Below, one piece after another: positions 1 through 8,311 of a DNA stretch of 64,000 nucleotides. Both the position numbers and the translations under genes were made by a program. The first letter of the stretch is position 1. Each line of letters opens with the position of its first letter. This DNA comes from Flavobacteriales bacterium UBA1937 (GTDB lineage: Bacteria > Bacteroidota > Bacteroidia > Flavobacteriales > Weeksellaceae). The notes beneath the pieces were generated by a model. The model searched no databases, was not told the DNA's origin, and worked only from the letters and a program-made list of their open reading frames with translations. The stretch is from the NCBI GenBank assembly GCA_002337005.1, contig DDFD01000016.1, positions 45,252-109,251 of the forward strand. The letters run 5' to 3'.

Positions 1-1018
1 GAGTATTGATAAAAATTAGAAATTCGTTTTTATCTTTAATCACTTTTGTAGGGATTTTATCTTCAATGTCTTCAAAATAAAAACCTCTAGAATTTTTATA
101 TTCTTCAAAATCTTCACTTATACAAATTATAGGTTTGTTTATAAGCATATAATCAATCATTATAGAAGAAACGTCTGATATTAATATATCTGTAGCGCCT
201 ACAAATTCATATAAATCTAAATTGTTTTCGTACAACCAATGATTATCTATAATTTTAAGGTTAGGTAAATTTTTCGCATCAAATTTCGGAGCCATAGGAT
301 GGGGCTTAACCAAACAAACGGCATTATTTTTTTTCAGAATATTATTAAACTCATTAGTATTAAAATCTTTTATATAAAAAGGATTATCTACTTCTTCGCT
401 ATCTATTCTTATATCTCCTACTACACTTTTCCTATAAGTAGGCATCCAAAGAACTACTCTATCAAAGTGAGATAGATTTAATTTTTCTAAGATTAATTTT
501 TGTTTTTCAACTCCTAAAAAAAGCTTGTCATTTCTAGGATATCCAGTAATAATTACAGATTCTTCGGTTACTCCGAAAGCATCTGAAAACATTTTTTGAG
601 AAAGTTCTGATGTACCAACTGTATTGGTAGCTGGAAATCCTTCAGCTCCAAGTAATTTTCCGATGTTTTTATAAAATAAGCCATGCCATAGGTTTACAAG
701 AACCTGAGATTTAGAAAAAGAAAAATACCCTACCCCATGTGTAAAGAAGATAAATTTAGAAGAATATAAATGGTAAATAACGCTTAAATCAAACTTCGAC
801 TTCTTATAAATGATTTTCACATTTGGATTTAATAAATTCTGAGGGTTATCCTCAGTAGGATTTATTAGAAAAAAGACTTTATGCTTATAATTTTCTACTA
901 TATAATTAGCACAGCTAATAGCACCAGATTCTGTATTAGGCCAGGCAACAAAAACAATTTTTTTGGGGTTTTTGTAAAGTATGAAATTAAGTAATTTATG
1001 AATTATATTTTTAAGCAT
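1..1018 (-). CDS. CDP-glycerol glycerophosphotransferase family protein (partial, C-terminus off the left edge)
   Basis: The minus strand reads open from an ATG at 1018 to the window edge (339 codons). It carries the hallmarks of the TagB/TagF family: NLWHG (about residues 109-113), TGYPRND (158-164), KPHP (238-241) and SDVSS followed by DY (281-290). Family members transfer glycerol phosphate from CDP-glycerol to a membrane-linked acceptor or growing chain at the cytoplasmic face. The start overlaps the stop of the upstream cytidylyltransferase fusion by 8 bases, so translation is probably coupled, and that enzyme would supply its substrate. There is no long N-terminal extension, so this looks like a TagB-type enzyme of about 380 residues rather than a large multidomain polymerase. 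Whether it primes, decorates or polymerises cannot be told. Confidence 0.9.
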   Translation of the reverse strand, partial: MLKNIIHKLLNFILYKNPKKIVFVAWPNTESGAISCANYIVENYKHKVFFLINPTEDNPQNLLNPNVKIIYKKSKFDLSVIYHLYSSKFIFFTHGVGYFSFSKSQVLVNLWHGLFYKNIGKLLGAEGFPATNTVGTSELSQKMFSDAFGVTEESVIITGYPRNDKLFLGVEKQKLILEKLNLSHFDRVVLWMPTYRKSVVGDIRIDSEEVDNPFYIKDFNTNEFNNILKKNNAVCLVKPHPMAPKFDAKNLPNLKIIDNHWLYENNLDLYEFVGATDILISDVSSIMIDYMLINKPIICISEDFEEYKNSRGFYFEDIEDKIPTKVIKDKNEFLIFINT

Positions 1019-2384
1019 GATTTTTATTTTTCTTAATTTCTTTTAATAATGAACTTGATATATCTTCCGTTCTAGGTAGATACACTACTTCACAAAACTC
1101 TCTCAGATAATCAAATTTCCCATTCCAATCATCACCCATCACAAAAAAACTAGCATTGTATAATTTTACATCTTCTATTTTTTGATCCCAATTTTTTTCT
1201 GGAATTACTTTGTCAACATATTCCAATGATTCTAAATATCTTTTCCTTTTTTTATAATCAAATTCGCTTGTCTTACCTTTTTCAAGATTAAACTCATCAG
1301 TAGAAAGCCCCACAATAAGTCTATCACCAAATTCTTTAGCTCTTTTTAGAAGTTCTAAATGACCATAATGAATTAAATCAAAGGTTCCATAAGTAATTAC
1401 AATTTTATATTTTTTCCTTTGTAATTCTTGAAAATTTAAAGTTAAATTTTTATAATCTTTAACAAAAAAATTTATTAAAGAATTCAATATCGGAAGATTT
1501 TCTTGAAGTAGTTGATTGGGTAATTTTTTATCAAGAAAAGACAGAGTATTGATTAGCTCATCAATCACATAATTTTGATGAAGTTTTTTTTCATATAAAT
1601 TTTTACCAATAAGAAGCCCTATCGTTCTATATGTACTATTATCATTAGTAGATTTAAGCCCGAAGTCTCCAATTCCACAACTTAGTAAACTGATATTTTC
1701 TTTGCATTTTAAAAACTTGAGAATTGTTCTAAGTTCTTTTAAAGACTTTGTAAATACAAAGAATTTAGTGTTTTTAGAGGTATATATTGCATCAATAAAT
1801 CCAAAGAAAAGAGCATAGGCATTTTTAATAGAACTAATATATTCTATTCCGTTTACATCTGAAGCGTAATCTAGAAAGATAGAAGTGTTTTTAAAAATAT
1901 CATTCACTTTATCTATTTGGTATGAAAACTCATAACCAAGTGTAAATAAAGTAGGTGTATTAAGAAGTAGATCTTCCTGAGTATATGCACCTTTTAGAGA
2001 TACAATATTTTCTAGTTGAAAATGATTTTTTAGAAAAGAATTGATTGATTCACCTTGAATATTAATACCTGAAGAAAGATTAATAATAAGTGTTTTTTTG
2101 TTTATCCATTTAAAAAACTCTGGTGTTTCATTGAAAATAATTTCAGAGGGAATGGTAAGAAAAATAATTTTAAAATTAACAAGTTCTTTAAAATTATTTT
2201 CCTCATCACAAATATATTTGATTTTTTTTGCAATTATTTCATTTTGGTGTTTTGATATAGTATTATCGTTATTTTTTTGATAATTAATATCAAAAACAGT
2301 AATATTATTTTTTGAATTTTGATTTAATTGATAAGCAAATGCTCTACCTAAAGATTCAGAACCGATAATTGCAATTTTTCTCAT
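1011..2384 (-). CDS. Fusion of glycerol-3-phosphate dehydrogenase-like and glycerol-3-phosphate cytidylyltransferase domains
   Basis: Two enzymes are joined in 457 residues. Residues 1-320 follow the layout of GpsA: an N-terminal Rossmann start with GSESLG in place of the usual GxGxxG, an LKGAYTQ segment matching the GpsA LSGPxFA region, SIKNAYA carrying the expected catalytic Lys (about 185), and GIGDFGLKS matching GlGDL. Residues about 325-457 are a TagD-type cytidylyltransferase with YGTFDLIHYGH (the HxGH nucleotide-binding motif, about 337-342) and RTEDISSS (about 438). Known chemistry predicts DHAP to sn-glycerol 3-phosphate in the first half and CTP plus glycerol 3-phosphate to CDP-glycerol in the second. 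The next gene is a CDP-glycerol-dependent transferase. The Glu in the nucleotide-binding loop leaves the dehydrogenase half less certain than the cytidylyltransferase half. Confidence 0.88.
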   Translation of the reverse strand: MRKIAIIGSESLGRAFAYQLNQNSKNNITVFDINYQKNNDNTISKHQNEIIAKKIKYICDEENNFKELVNFKIIFLTIPSEIIFNETPEFFKWINKKTLIINLSSGINIQGESINSFLKNHFQLENIVSLKGAYTQEDLLLNTPTLFTLGYEFSYQIDKVNDIFKNTSIFLDYASDVNGIEYISSIKNAYALFFGFIDAIYTSKNTKFFVFTKSLKELRTILKFLKCKENISLLSCGIGDFGLKSTNDNSTYRTIGLLIGKNLYEKKLHQNYVIDELINTLSFLDKKLPNQLLQENLPILNSLINFFVKDYKNLTLNFQELQRKKYKIVITYGTFDLIHYGHLELLKRAKEFGDRLIVGLSTDEFNLEKGKTSEFDYKKRKRYLESLEYVDKVIPEKNWDQKIEDVKLYNASFFVMGDDWNGKFDYLREFCEVVYLPRTEDISSSLLKEIKKNKNHA

Positions 2385-2393
2385 TAAAACTAA

Positions 2394-3239
2394 TTATTTA
2401 TATATCTCCATGACCTTATCTGGTATATCAGTCATTATGGCATCTACATAACCTAGTTGACTCATATTTTTGATTTTGTCAATGTCATTGACAGTCCAGA
2501 CTACTATTTTAAGTTTATTATTTTTAATTTTTTGAATTTCTTCATCAGTAAAATTACATTTGTCAAAATATAGTGCATATGCTGTAACTTTTAAACTAAT
2601 TAATTTATCTATATTAATTGGTACATCAGTAACAAAAGCTGTTTGATGATTAGAATTATTATCTCTTAAAAAAGATAAAATTCTAAAATCATAGAAGCAA
2701 ATTGTATTATCCTCTGATATGTTATATTTATTAAGTAATTCTACAAATTTTTTAACAAATATATTATTATATGCATAATCATTGGTGTTCTTAAAATCAA
2801 AATATAATTTAACATTATAATTTTCTATTTGATTATAAATAACTAAAAACTCTTCTAAAGTTGGCAAATATTCATTATCATTAATTTTTTGCTTTGCTAA
2901 AACTGATGAATCTGTTTTAGATATTTGAAAACCATTAATTGTAGGATCATGATAAACAAATAAAACTCCGTCAGCAGACATTCTGATATCAAACTCTATA
3001 CCATGAGCATTTCTTCTTACAATATTTTCAAAAGAACTTAAGGAATTTTCTGGGCTGTCTTTCCAAACAGTTCTATGAGCAATAATTTTTGTGCCTTTAA
3101 AGTCATATTTGGGAGGCTCATTAGTAACTACTTTTGGTGGTGTAGGTATTACTGGTGAATCTTCTCTAGAACCACAAGAGATTACTAAAATGGAAAAAAC
3201 AGTAAGCAAGTAAATCTTTAACAAATAATTTTTCATCAT
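2394..3239 (-). CDS. Glycerophosphodiester phosphodiesterase lipoprotein
   Basis: This 281-residue protein starts with a lipoprotein signal ending in a VISC lipobox (Cys about 22), so it is probably membrane-anchored and periplasmic or surface exposed. The rest is a GDPD TIM barrel: AHRT, SPENSLSSFE, IEFDIR and YHDP supply the catalytic His, Glu/Asp and His. VVWTVND and DAIMTDIPD close the domain. The usual HRG is HRT here, with the His and Arg kept. Such enzymes split glycerophosphodiesters to glycerol 3-phosphate and an alcohol. It is the first gene of a three-gene unit with the CDP-glycerol synthase fusion and the glycerophosphotransferase, 9 bases before the fusion start. A role in trimming or recycling a glycerol-phosphate polymer is inference; phospholipid-derived diesters are the ordinary alternative. 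Confidence 0.88.
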   Translation of the reverse strand: MMKNYLLKIYLLTVFSILVISCGSREDSPVIPTPPKVVTNEPPKYDFKGTKIIAHRTVWKDSPENSLSSFENIVRRNAHGIEFDIRMSADGVLFVYHDPTINGFQISKTDSSVLAKQKINDNEYLPTLEEFLVIYNQIENYNVKLYFDFKNTNDYAYNNIFVKKFVELLNKYNISEDNTICFYDFRILSFLRDNNSNHQTAFVTDVPINIDKLISLKVTAYALYFDKCNFTDEEIQKIKNNKLKIVVWTVNDIDKIKNMSQLGYVDAIMTDIPDKVMEIYK

Positions 3240-3257
3240 TTAATCTAGTTTAATTGG

Positions 3258-3265
3258 CAAATATA
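3258..3265 (-). promoter_or_regulatory. Candidate -7 box TATATTTG for the glycerol-phosphate operon
   Basis: The minus strand reads TATATTTG, an exact match to the Bacteroidota TAnnTTTG element, 19 bases before the GDPD start, leaving a leader of about a dozen bases. It lies in the 246-base gap after the EpsG-like polymerase gene, the largest gap in this locus. No well-spaced -33 TTG is obvious. It suggests the glycerol-phosphate genes are transcribed separately from the capsule genes upstream. Confidence 0.45.
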
Positions 3266-3485
3266 AATAAAGTGTATTATTCTACCTAAAAAAAATTAAC
3301 TTAGCTTTAACAATTTGTTAAAGCTTCATAAAAATTATCATAAAATGTTTTAAATAAATAATTGTTTAGACAATTTTTTTCTGATTCTAGTATAAGAAAT
3401 AGAATTTTTTGATTAATAAAATCATACAAACTACCAGAATTATAACTTTATTAAAAATAAATATGCAAACTTCATTATACTTGTT

Positions 3486-4583
3486 CTAATCTTTTGCATC
3501 AATTCTAAAAATAGTTTTATAATCTCCAAATTTTTCTTTGTACACCTCACTACTAAAAAAATTATGAAGACCATATATACTAAAAACAAGATTAAGCATT
3601 AGATAAAGTACTTTAATCTTCCTGTTTCTAATTACAGAAAAAACAAATGGAATGGTAATAATTTGGAAAAATGAAAAATAGAAATTCACTCTGCCTATCA
3701 TTCCAATGGATAAAGCTAATGGAGATAAAATGTAAAAAATAATTACGCATTTGTAAGCTAACTCTACATAGCTGTTTTGCTGTTTTAACTTATCATTAAA
3801 AAATAATAGCATAGCAAAATTAAATGCAGAAAAAATAACTCCAAAACCGCTTCCTATAACTACTTTAGAATTATTATCATCCTCTAAATAAAGTGAGTAA
3901 CTAGGTTTTATAATTAAAATAATTTGGTTAATAATATCAGAAAAATTATCTCCTATAAAAAATAAAAAAATATAAAGTAAAAAATAAATTATACTGAGTT
4001 TATTATTTACACCCATCCAATTAAGAAAATACAATGGTAATAATAAAAATGCACTAGAATGCAATAAACTTGCTATATAAATAGAAATTGAATACAAAAT
4101 AATGTTTCTATTAACAATAAACCTAAAAGAAGCTAAAAAAATTAATAAGGCTAAGGTTTGTCTCAATGCGCTTAGTTCTACTAAGAAAATACCTGAGCTG
4201 ATTAAAAAAAACAAAACACCAAGAAACAGATATTTTTTTTCTAAATTTCTTCTTATATAATTGTACATTACTATACAATACAATAGTGACCATATGGCAA
4301 TCAGAGGAAAAAAACCGATGCTTTTAAATGTTTTATTAAGATATATCCAGCCTGGCTCTAATCTTTCTAGACCACCATAACCTTTTAAATTATCTTGTGT
4401 ATTTATTTTATGAAATTCATAGAGGTACATAGAATAGTCATTCCCAAAATCATATCTAATACTTATAAAAATAAATATCACAATAAAGGAGAACAGCATA
4501 CCATACTTAAATTTTTTAGAAAAACTCTCTAAAAAAGTAAAAAATGTTATGAATACACTAAAGATTAAATAATAATATAGCAT
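3486..4583 (-). CDS. EpsG/Wzy-like polysaccharide polymerase
   Basis: This 365-residue protein has about ten hydrophobic segments. After the second segment it carries RYDFGNDYSMYLYEF, the kind of Arg-Tyr-x-x-Gly-x-Asp-Tyr motif typical of the EpsG family (PF14897), and LSALRQTLALLIF fits the conserved Arg-Gln region further along. EpsG-like proteins are thought to polymerise undecaprenyl-linked repeat units at the periplasmic face of the inner membrane. It lies 6 bases downstream of a GT4 gene and is the last gene of the PglC-initiated unit, so it is the candidate Wzy for that glycan. Sequence of such polymerases is poorly conserved; the EpsG assignment rests on the motif and topology. Confidence 0.8.
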   Translation of the reverse strand: MLYYYLIFSVFITFFTFLESFSKKFKYGMLFSFIVIFIFISIRYDFGNDYSMYLYEFHKINTQDNLKGYGGLERLEPGWIYLNKTFKSIGFFPLIAIWSLLYCIVMYNYIRRNLEKKYLFLGVLFFLISSGIFLVELSALRQTLALLIFLASFRFIVNRNIILYSISIYIASLLHSSAFLLLPLYFLNWMGVNNKLSIIYFLLYIFLFFIGDNFSDIINQIILIIKPSYSLYLEDDNNSKVVIGSGFGVIFSAFNFAMLLFFNDKLKQQNSYVELAYKCVIIFYILSPLALSIGMIGRVNFYFSFFQIITIPFVFSVIRNRKIKVLYLMLNLVFSIYGLHNFFSSEVYKEKFGDYKTIFRIDAKD

Positions 4584-4589
4584 CCGTAA

Positions 4590-5813
4590 TTATGCGTTTA
4601 TAGAAATTTTTTTATAAATATCTATTAATTCTTGTTTTATTTTTTCGGGGTTATGTCTTTCTTCTACTTCTTTAGAATAGAAATTTGTAAGTTCAATATT
4701 ACTGAAAATTTCATCAATATAAAAGGCTAGCATTTCTATTTCTTCAAACCTATATAAGTATCCATTTTTTCCGTGAGACACCATATCTGGCAGACCTCCT
4801 ACATATGCAGAAACATTTGGTGTACCAATAAATTGAGCTTCTGCCAATGAATTAGAACTATTTTCTATAGATGATGGGCAAATAAAAACATTAGCTTTTT
4901 GGTATTCTTCTATCATTTTACTTTCTGATAATAAGCCTAAAAACTCTACATTTTTTTCTAAGTTGTATTTGCTTACTAACCTTTTAATATATCTAGCATA
5001 ACCATTTATTTTTAATTTACTTTTAAAACTATGATCTCCCCAAATTGTATTTCCACCTATTCTAATTTTTAGTAGAGGATATTTTTTTTTCAATAAAAAA
5101 CAAGCTTTTAAAACTTGGTGTAAACCTTTAATAGGATAACCAGCTTGACTTAAAAATATAGTATAAGGCAAACAATTTTTATAATTCCATTTAGAGGCTG
5201 TGTAAAAACCAGGTCTAAGAATCTCTCCCCCGTGAAAATAATTTATCTTAGAATTTAATATTAAAGCATGTGCTTTATCCCATGTGGTTCTTCCTATAAC
5301 ATTATTAATTGTTTTAAAATATTCTTTTTCTAAAACACCCCGCTTCTTAAATTTTTTTTTAGCCTGAAATAAATTATCTGTTTTAATAATGTCTCTAAAA
5401 GTAATATTTTTAATAATATCCCAATTAGAAATACCCTGAGTGTAATATCTTTCTATCACAGAAACCAATCCTTGAATAGAAAAAACTACCTCATTGTTTC
5501 CATTAGCTTTTATATAATTAATTCCATAGGGAAATTCTGTTCCATGAATATGTACAACATCTGGATTAATTGTTTCTTTTAAATTCCTCCATTGTAACTC
5601 AGAATTATCAACCATGTAATAATTAATATGGTCAATTTTTTGGTTACAGTTTTGATATTCAGAATTTACTGTAGCAATATGTAATTCTATATTTTTTTCT
5701 TCCTTAAGCTGCTTAGACAGACCTACTAGCCACCCTCCAAAAGGGTTTAATGGAAGATTGAGTTTATCAGCAAGAGCTGGCATAATTATATTTACAATCC
5801 AAAGAATTTTCAT
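4590..5813 (-). CDS. GT4-like glycosyltransferase
   Basis: This 407-residue protein has the two-Rossmann GT-B layout. The N-terminal half starts MKILWIVN and has a Gly-Gly acceptor-side loop (NPFGGWLVGL, about 24-33) and PDVVHIHGTEFP. The C-terminal half has the sugar-nucleotide region ICPSSIENSSNSLAEAQ, with the E-x7-E motif near residue 300, followed by GGLPDMV and HGKNGYL. It is cytoplasmic or membrane-associated and would add one sugar to the lipid-linked repeat. Donor and linkage cannot be read from the sequence. It sits between another GT4 gene and the EpsG-like polymerase. Confidence 0.87.
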   Translation of the reverse strand: MKILWIVNIIMPALADKLNLPLNPFGGWLVGLSKQLKEEKNIELHIATVNSEYQNCNQKIDHINYYMVDNSELQWRNLKETINPDVVHIHGTEFPYGINYIKANGNNEVVFSIQGLVSVIERYYTQGISNWDIIKNITFRDIIKTDNLFQAKKKFKKRGVLEKEYFKTINNVIGRTTWDKAHALILNSKINYFHGGEILRPGFYTASKWNYKNCLPYTIFLSQAGYPIKGLHQVLKACFLLKKKYPLLKIRIGGNTIWGDHSFKSKLKINGYARYIKRLVSKYNLEKNVEFLGLLSESKMIEEYQKANVFICPSSIENSSNSLAEAQFIGTPNVSAYVGGLPDMVSHGKNGYLYRFEEIEMLAFYIDEIFSNIELTNFYSKEVEERHNPEKIKQELIDIYKKISINA

Positions 5814-5868
5814 AATTAATATATTTTAAGCCCCTATTTAATTAGATAAAACTAAAATAGTAATCTGT

Positions 5869-6996
5869 TTAAGCTTTGGAACAAGGCCCATTATTAATCT
5901 CGATCACTTTTTCACTGTTTAAATTGTTAATTAATTTAAGAAAATTATCCACTGCATTCTTAGGACTCCAAACTAAACTAATTGTTTCATAAGCATTATT
6001 AGCAAAATTAATTCTAATCTCAGGATTATTGATAATAAATTCTGCTTTATTAGTAAGATCTTTTAGGTTATTTGATTTAAAAACTAACCCATTCTCATTA
6101 TGATTCAGAAGATAAGGTACCGAACCAATTTCATTAGAAGCAATAACCGCACATTTATTAGCCATAGCTTCGTTTAAAATGGCTCCCCATCCTTCGTTTT
6201 TATCACTGGTAAATAAAAGCACATCTGATTGTCTTAAATTATCTATTACTTCTTGATTTGGTAAACTACCTAAAAAACTAATTTCGTTTTTCAAATTTAA
6301 AGATTGAGTTAAACTTTTTAGTTCTTCTTCAAGCGAACCAATTCCAATAATAGTGAGGTGAACTTTATATCCTTTATTTTTTAATTCATTTATTAGTTTT
6401 ATTGAAAGTTCTGGGTGCTTCCAATCCAAAAATCGCCCTACCCAAATAAAATTTGTAATATCATTGGATTTATTTGGTTCCATGCAATTATCAAGGTTTA
6501 ATTTTGGAAAATACCCCCACTTAAAACATTTATTTTTAAAAAGTCCTAATAAATTTACGTCTTTTTTCGTATAGGCGCTTGCGCATAGCATATAGTATTG
6601 TTTATTGATAAATGGATAATAATTCTTAAATATATTTATCCAAAATTTAGGATGAAATAAATGTTTGTATCCTTGTTTAAACCATCTTTCACTGTAGCGA
6701 AAGGTTAATTTATTTTTTTTTAACCGTTCATATATATAAGTATCTGGGGCAGCTCCTAGAATTACAACATCTGAAGATAATGCTAAATCCATTGCTTTTT
6801 GATAATTCTCTTTACTTTCATAAGCGTTTAGAAGATAGGGCTTATCAGAAAAATCAGGGTAGCCAAGTCTCAGACGTTCTTCTGTAATAGGCATAGTTGA
6901 GACAAATGTATAGTCACTTCCTAGTATATCATATAACTCATCTGCTACAGGAACCTGATGATGATTAATAAAATTAGTAAAAAAAGTGATCTTCAT
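5869..6996 (-). CDS. GT4-like glycosyltransferase
   Basis: I place the start at the ATG at 6996, giving 375 residues that begin MKITFFTNFINHHQ, the normal first strand of the fold, one base after the flippase stop. An in-frame TTG at 7038 would add 14 residues inside the flippase gene and looks spurious. The C-terminal domain shows VGRFLDWKHPELSI and LFTSDKNEGWGAILNEAMA with an intact E-x7-E motif. The N-terminal HHQVPVADELY is reminiscent of GT4 enzymes of capsule loci. It follows the flippase and precedes the second GT4 enzyme of this unit. Substrate unknown. Confidence 0.87.
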   Translation of the reverse strand: MKITFFTNFINHHQVPVADELYDILGSDYTFVSTMPITEERLRLGYPDFSDKPYLLNAYESKENYQKAMDLALSSDVVILGAAPDTYIYERLKKNKLTFRYSERWFKQGYKHLFHPKFWINIFKNYYPFINKQYYMLCASAYTKKDVNLLGLFKNKCFKWGYFPKLNLDNCMEPNKSNDITNFIWVGRFLDWKHPELSIKLINELKNKGYKVHLTIIGIGSLEEELKSLTQSLNLKNEISFLGSLPNQEVIDNLRQSDVLLFTSDKNEGWGAILNEAMANKCAVIASNEIGSVPYLLNHNENGLVFKSNNLKDLTNKAEFIINNPEIRINFANNAYETISLVWSPKNAVDNFLKLINNLNSEKVIEINNGPCSKA

Positions 6997-6997
6997 T

Positions 6998-8257
6998 TTA
7001 TGAATTATTAATTGTATTTTTTTTTCTAAACTTAACAAAAAATAAGGAAGATAGGCTTATTATTCCCATCATTATCCATGTTACAGATTGGCCCCATGCT
7101 GCACCATAGAACCCCCAATGTTTAATAAAAAACAGATAAATCCCAATAGAAAAAACAGCTCCTAAAACCCTATTAAATAATTCATTACGAGAAAAACCAT
7201 AACCCACTAGAATTTCCGAAGCAAGAAAGGCAAAAGTGGTGGCGATAAGCTTCACACTCAATATCCTAGCAAAGTCTGCAGATTCTATATATTTACCATA
7301 AGTTAAAATAGAAATCAATGGCTCTGAAAGAACAACAAATAAAATGATAGGAATGGTATTAAGTGCTAGTACTAATAATGCCAACCATAGTACCTTTTTA
7401 TGTTCATTTTTAGCTGTATGCTTGTAAATATCTGGCTGAAATGTTTGAAAAAGCACGGTTCCAAAAATACTTAAATAGCCAGAAATCTGTATCCCGACAT
7501 TATAAAGACCTAGATTATAATTATCATTAATTTTTTCAAGGAAAGTTCTATCTATTCCCATAAAGAAAAAACTTAAAACTGCAGAAATAATAAGTGGCCA
7601 CGAAAAAGCAAAAGCCTCTTGAGCTATTTTTTTATCTATTTTAAATTTAAATTTTTTGATATTAAAAGATAAAATTCCAAACAAAATACTCGTTAATAAT
7701 AAAGCCGATAATCTTCCAATTGCCCCATACTTAAGAAAATAAACTAATATTAGTGAAAGTGCAGCTCCTGTAAAGGCGTTAGAAACAGATATAAAACTAT
7801 ATTTCTTTGCTTGGTTCTTCATCCTAAGATCTAGGAGATACAGATTATAAAAATTAGTAAAGTATAGTGGGAGAAAACTTAAAACAGCATAAGGAGAAAA
7901 TTCTATAGATTTTACAAAATATTTATGATAGTAAAAATAGCCTAACACTAGAATTGCGAGAGAAAACAATCCAATAAATAAATAAATAGACAGTATGGTT
8001 TGATAAACTTTCTCTCTCTCTGGGATTTCTAATTGATAGTATTTTCTTGCATAATAATTACTAAGAGCAAGAGACAAAAAAGGCATAAATAGCGAAGAAA
8101 AAGAAGCGTAATATCCTATAATAGCAAAATCTTTGGCGGATAATCCTAGAGATAAAAAAGGATTGATTAAAATGCCTATCCCTGCTGTAATGATAGAGGA
8201 AAAAAAATACAGAGATAGACTTTTTAATTTAAGGATTTTTGAGATTTGAATATTCAT
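6998..8257 (-). CDS. Wzx-type polysaccharide flippase (MOP superfamily)
   Basis: This 419-residue protein is almost wholly hydrophobic, with about twelve predicted membrane segments arranged as two bundles around a loop near residues 205-225. It has the family pattern of a first helix in which Gly and Pro residues precede LSLGLSAKDFAIIGYY, and MGIDRTFLEKINDNYNLGLYNVG in the second half, similar to other flavobacterial flippases. It would move undecaprenyl-diphosphate-linked repeats to the periplasm. It follows the Wzc kinase gene after a 54-base gap and precedes two GT4 genes. It is the only flippase I find in the window. Confidence 0.88.
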   Translation of the reverse strand: MNIQISKILKLKSLSLYFFSSIITAGIGILINPFLSLGLSAKDFAIIGYYASFSSLFMPFLSLALSNYYARKYYQLEIPEREKVYQTILSIYLFIGLFSLAILVLGYFYYHKYFVKSIEFSPYAVLSFLPLYFTNFYNLYLLDLRMKNQAKKYSFISVSNAFTGAALSLILVYFLKYGAIGRLSALLLTSILFGILSFNIKKFKFKIDKKIAQEAFAFSWPLIISAVLSFFFMGIDRTFLEKINDNYNLGLYNVGIQISGYLSIFGTVLFQTFQPDIYKHTAKNEHKKVLWLALLVLALNTIPIILFVVLSEPLISILTYGKYIESADFARILSVKLIATTFAFLASEILVGYGFSRNELFNRVLGAVFSIGIYLFFIKHWGFYGAAWGQSVTWIMMGIISLSSLFFVKFRKKNTINNS

Positions 8258-8311
8258 TAATGGATACTGTAAAAAACATTGATAAAGTTATTTAATAGCA
8301 TTGAACATGAA

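Noticed and set aside
6997..7038. Longer N-terminus for the GT4 protein at 5869 from an in-frame TTG
   Set aside because: It would lie inside the flippase gene, and the GT-B fold begins normally at the ATG at 6996.
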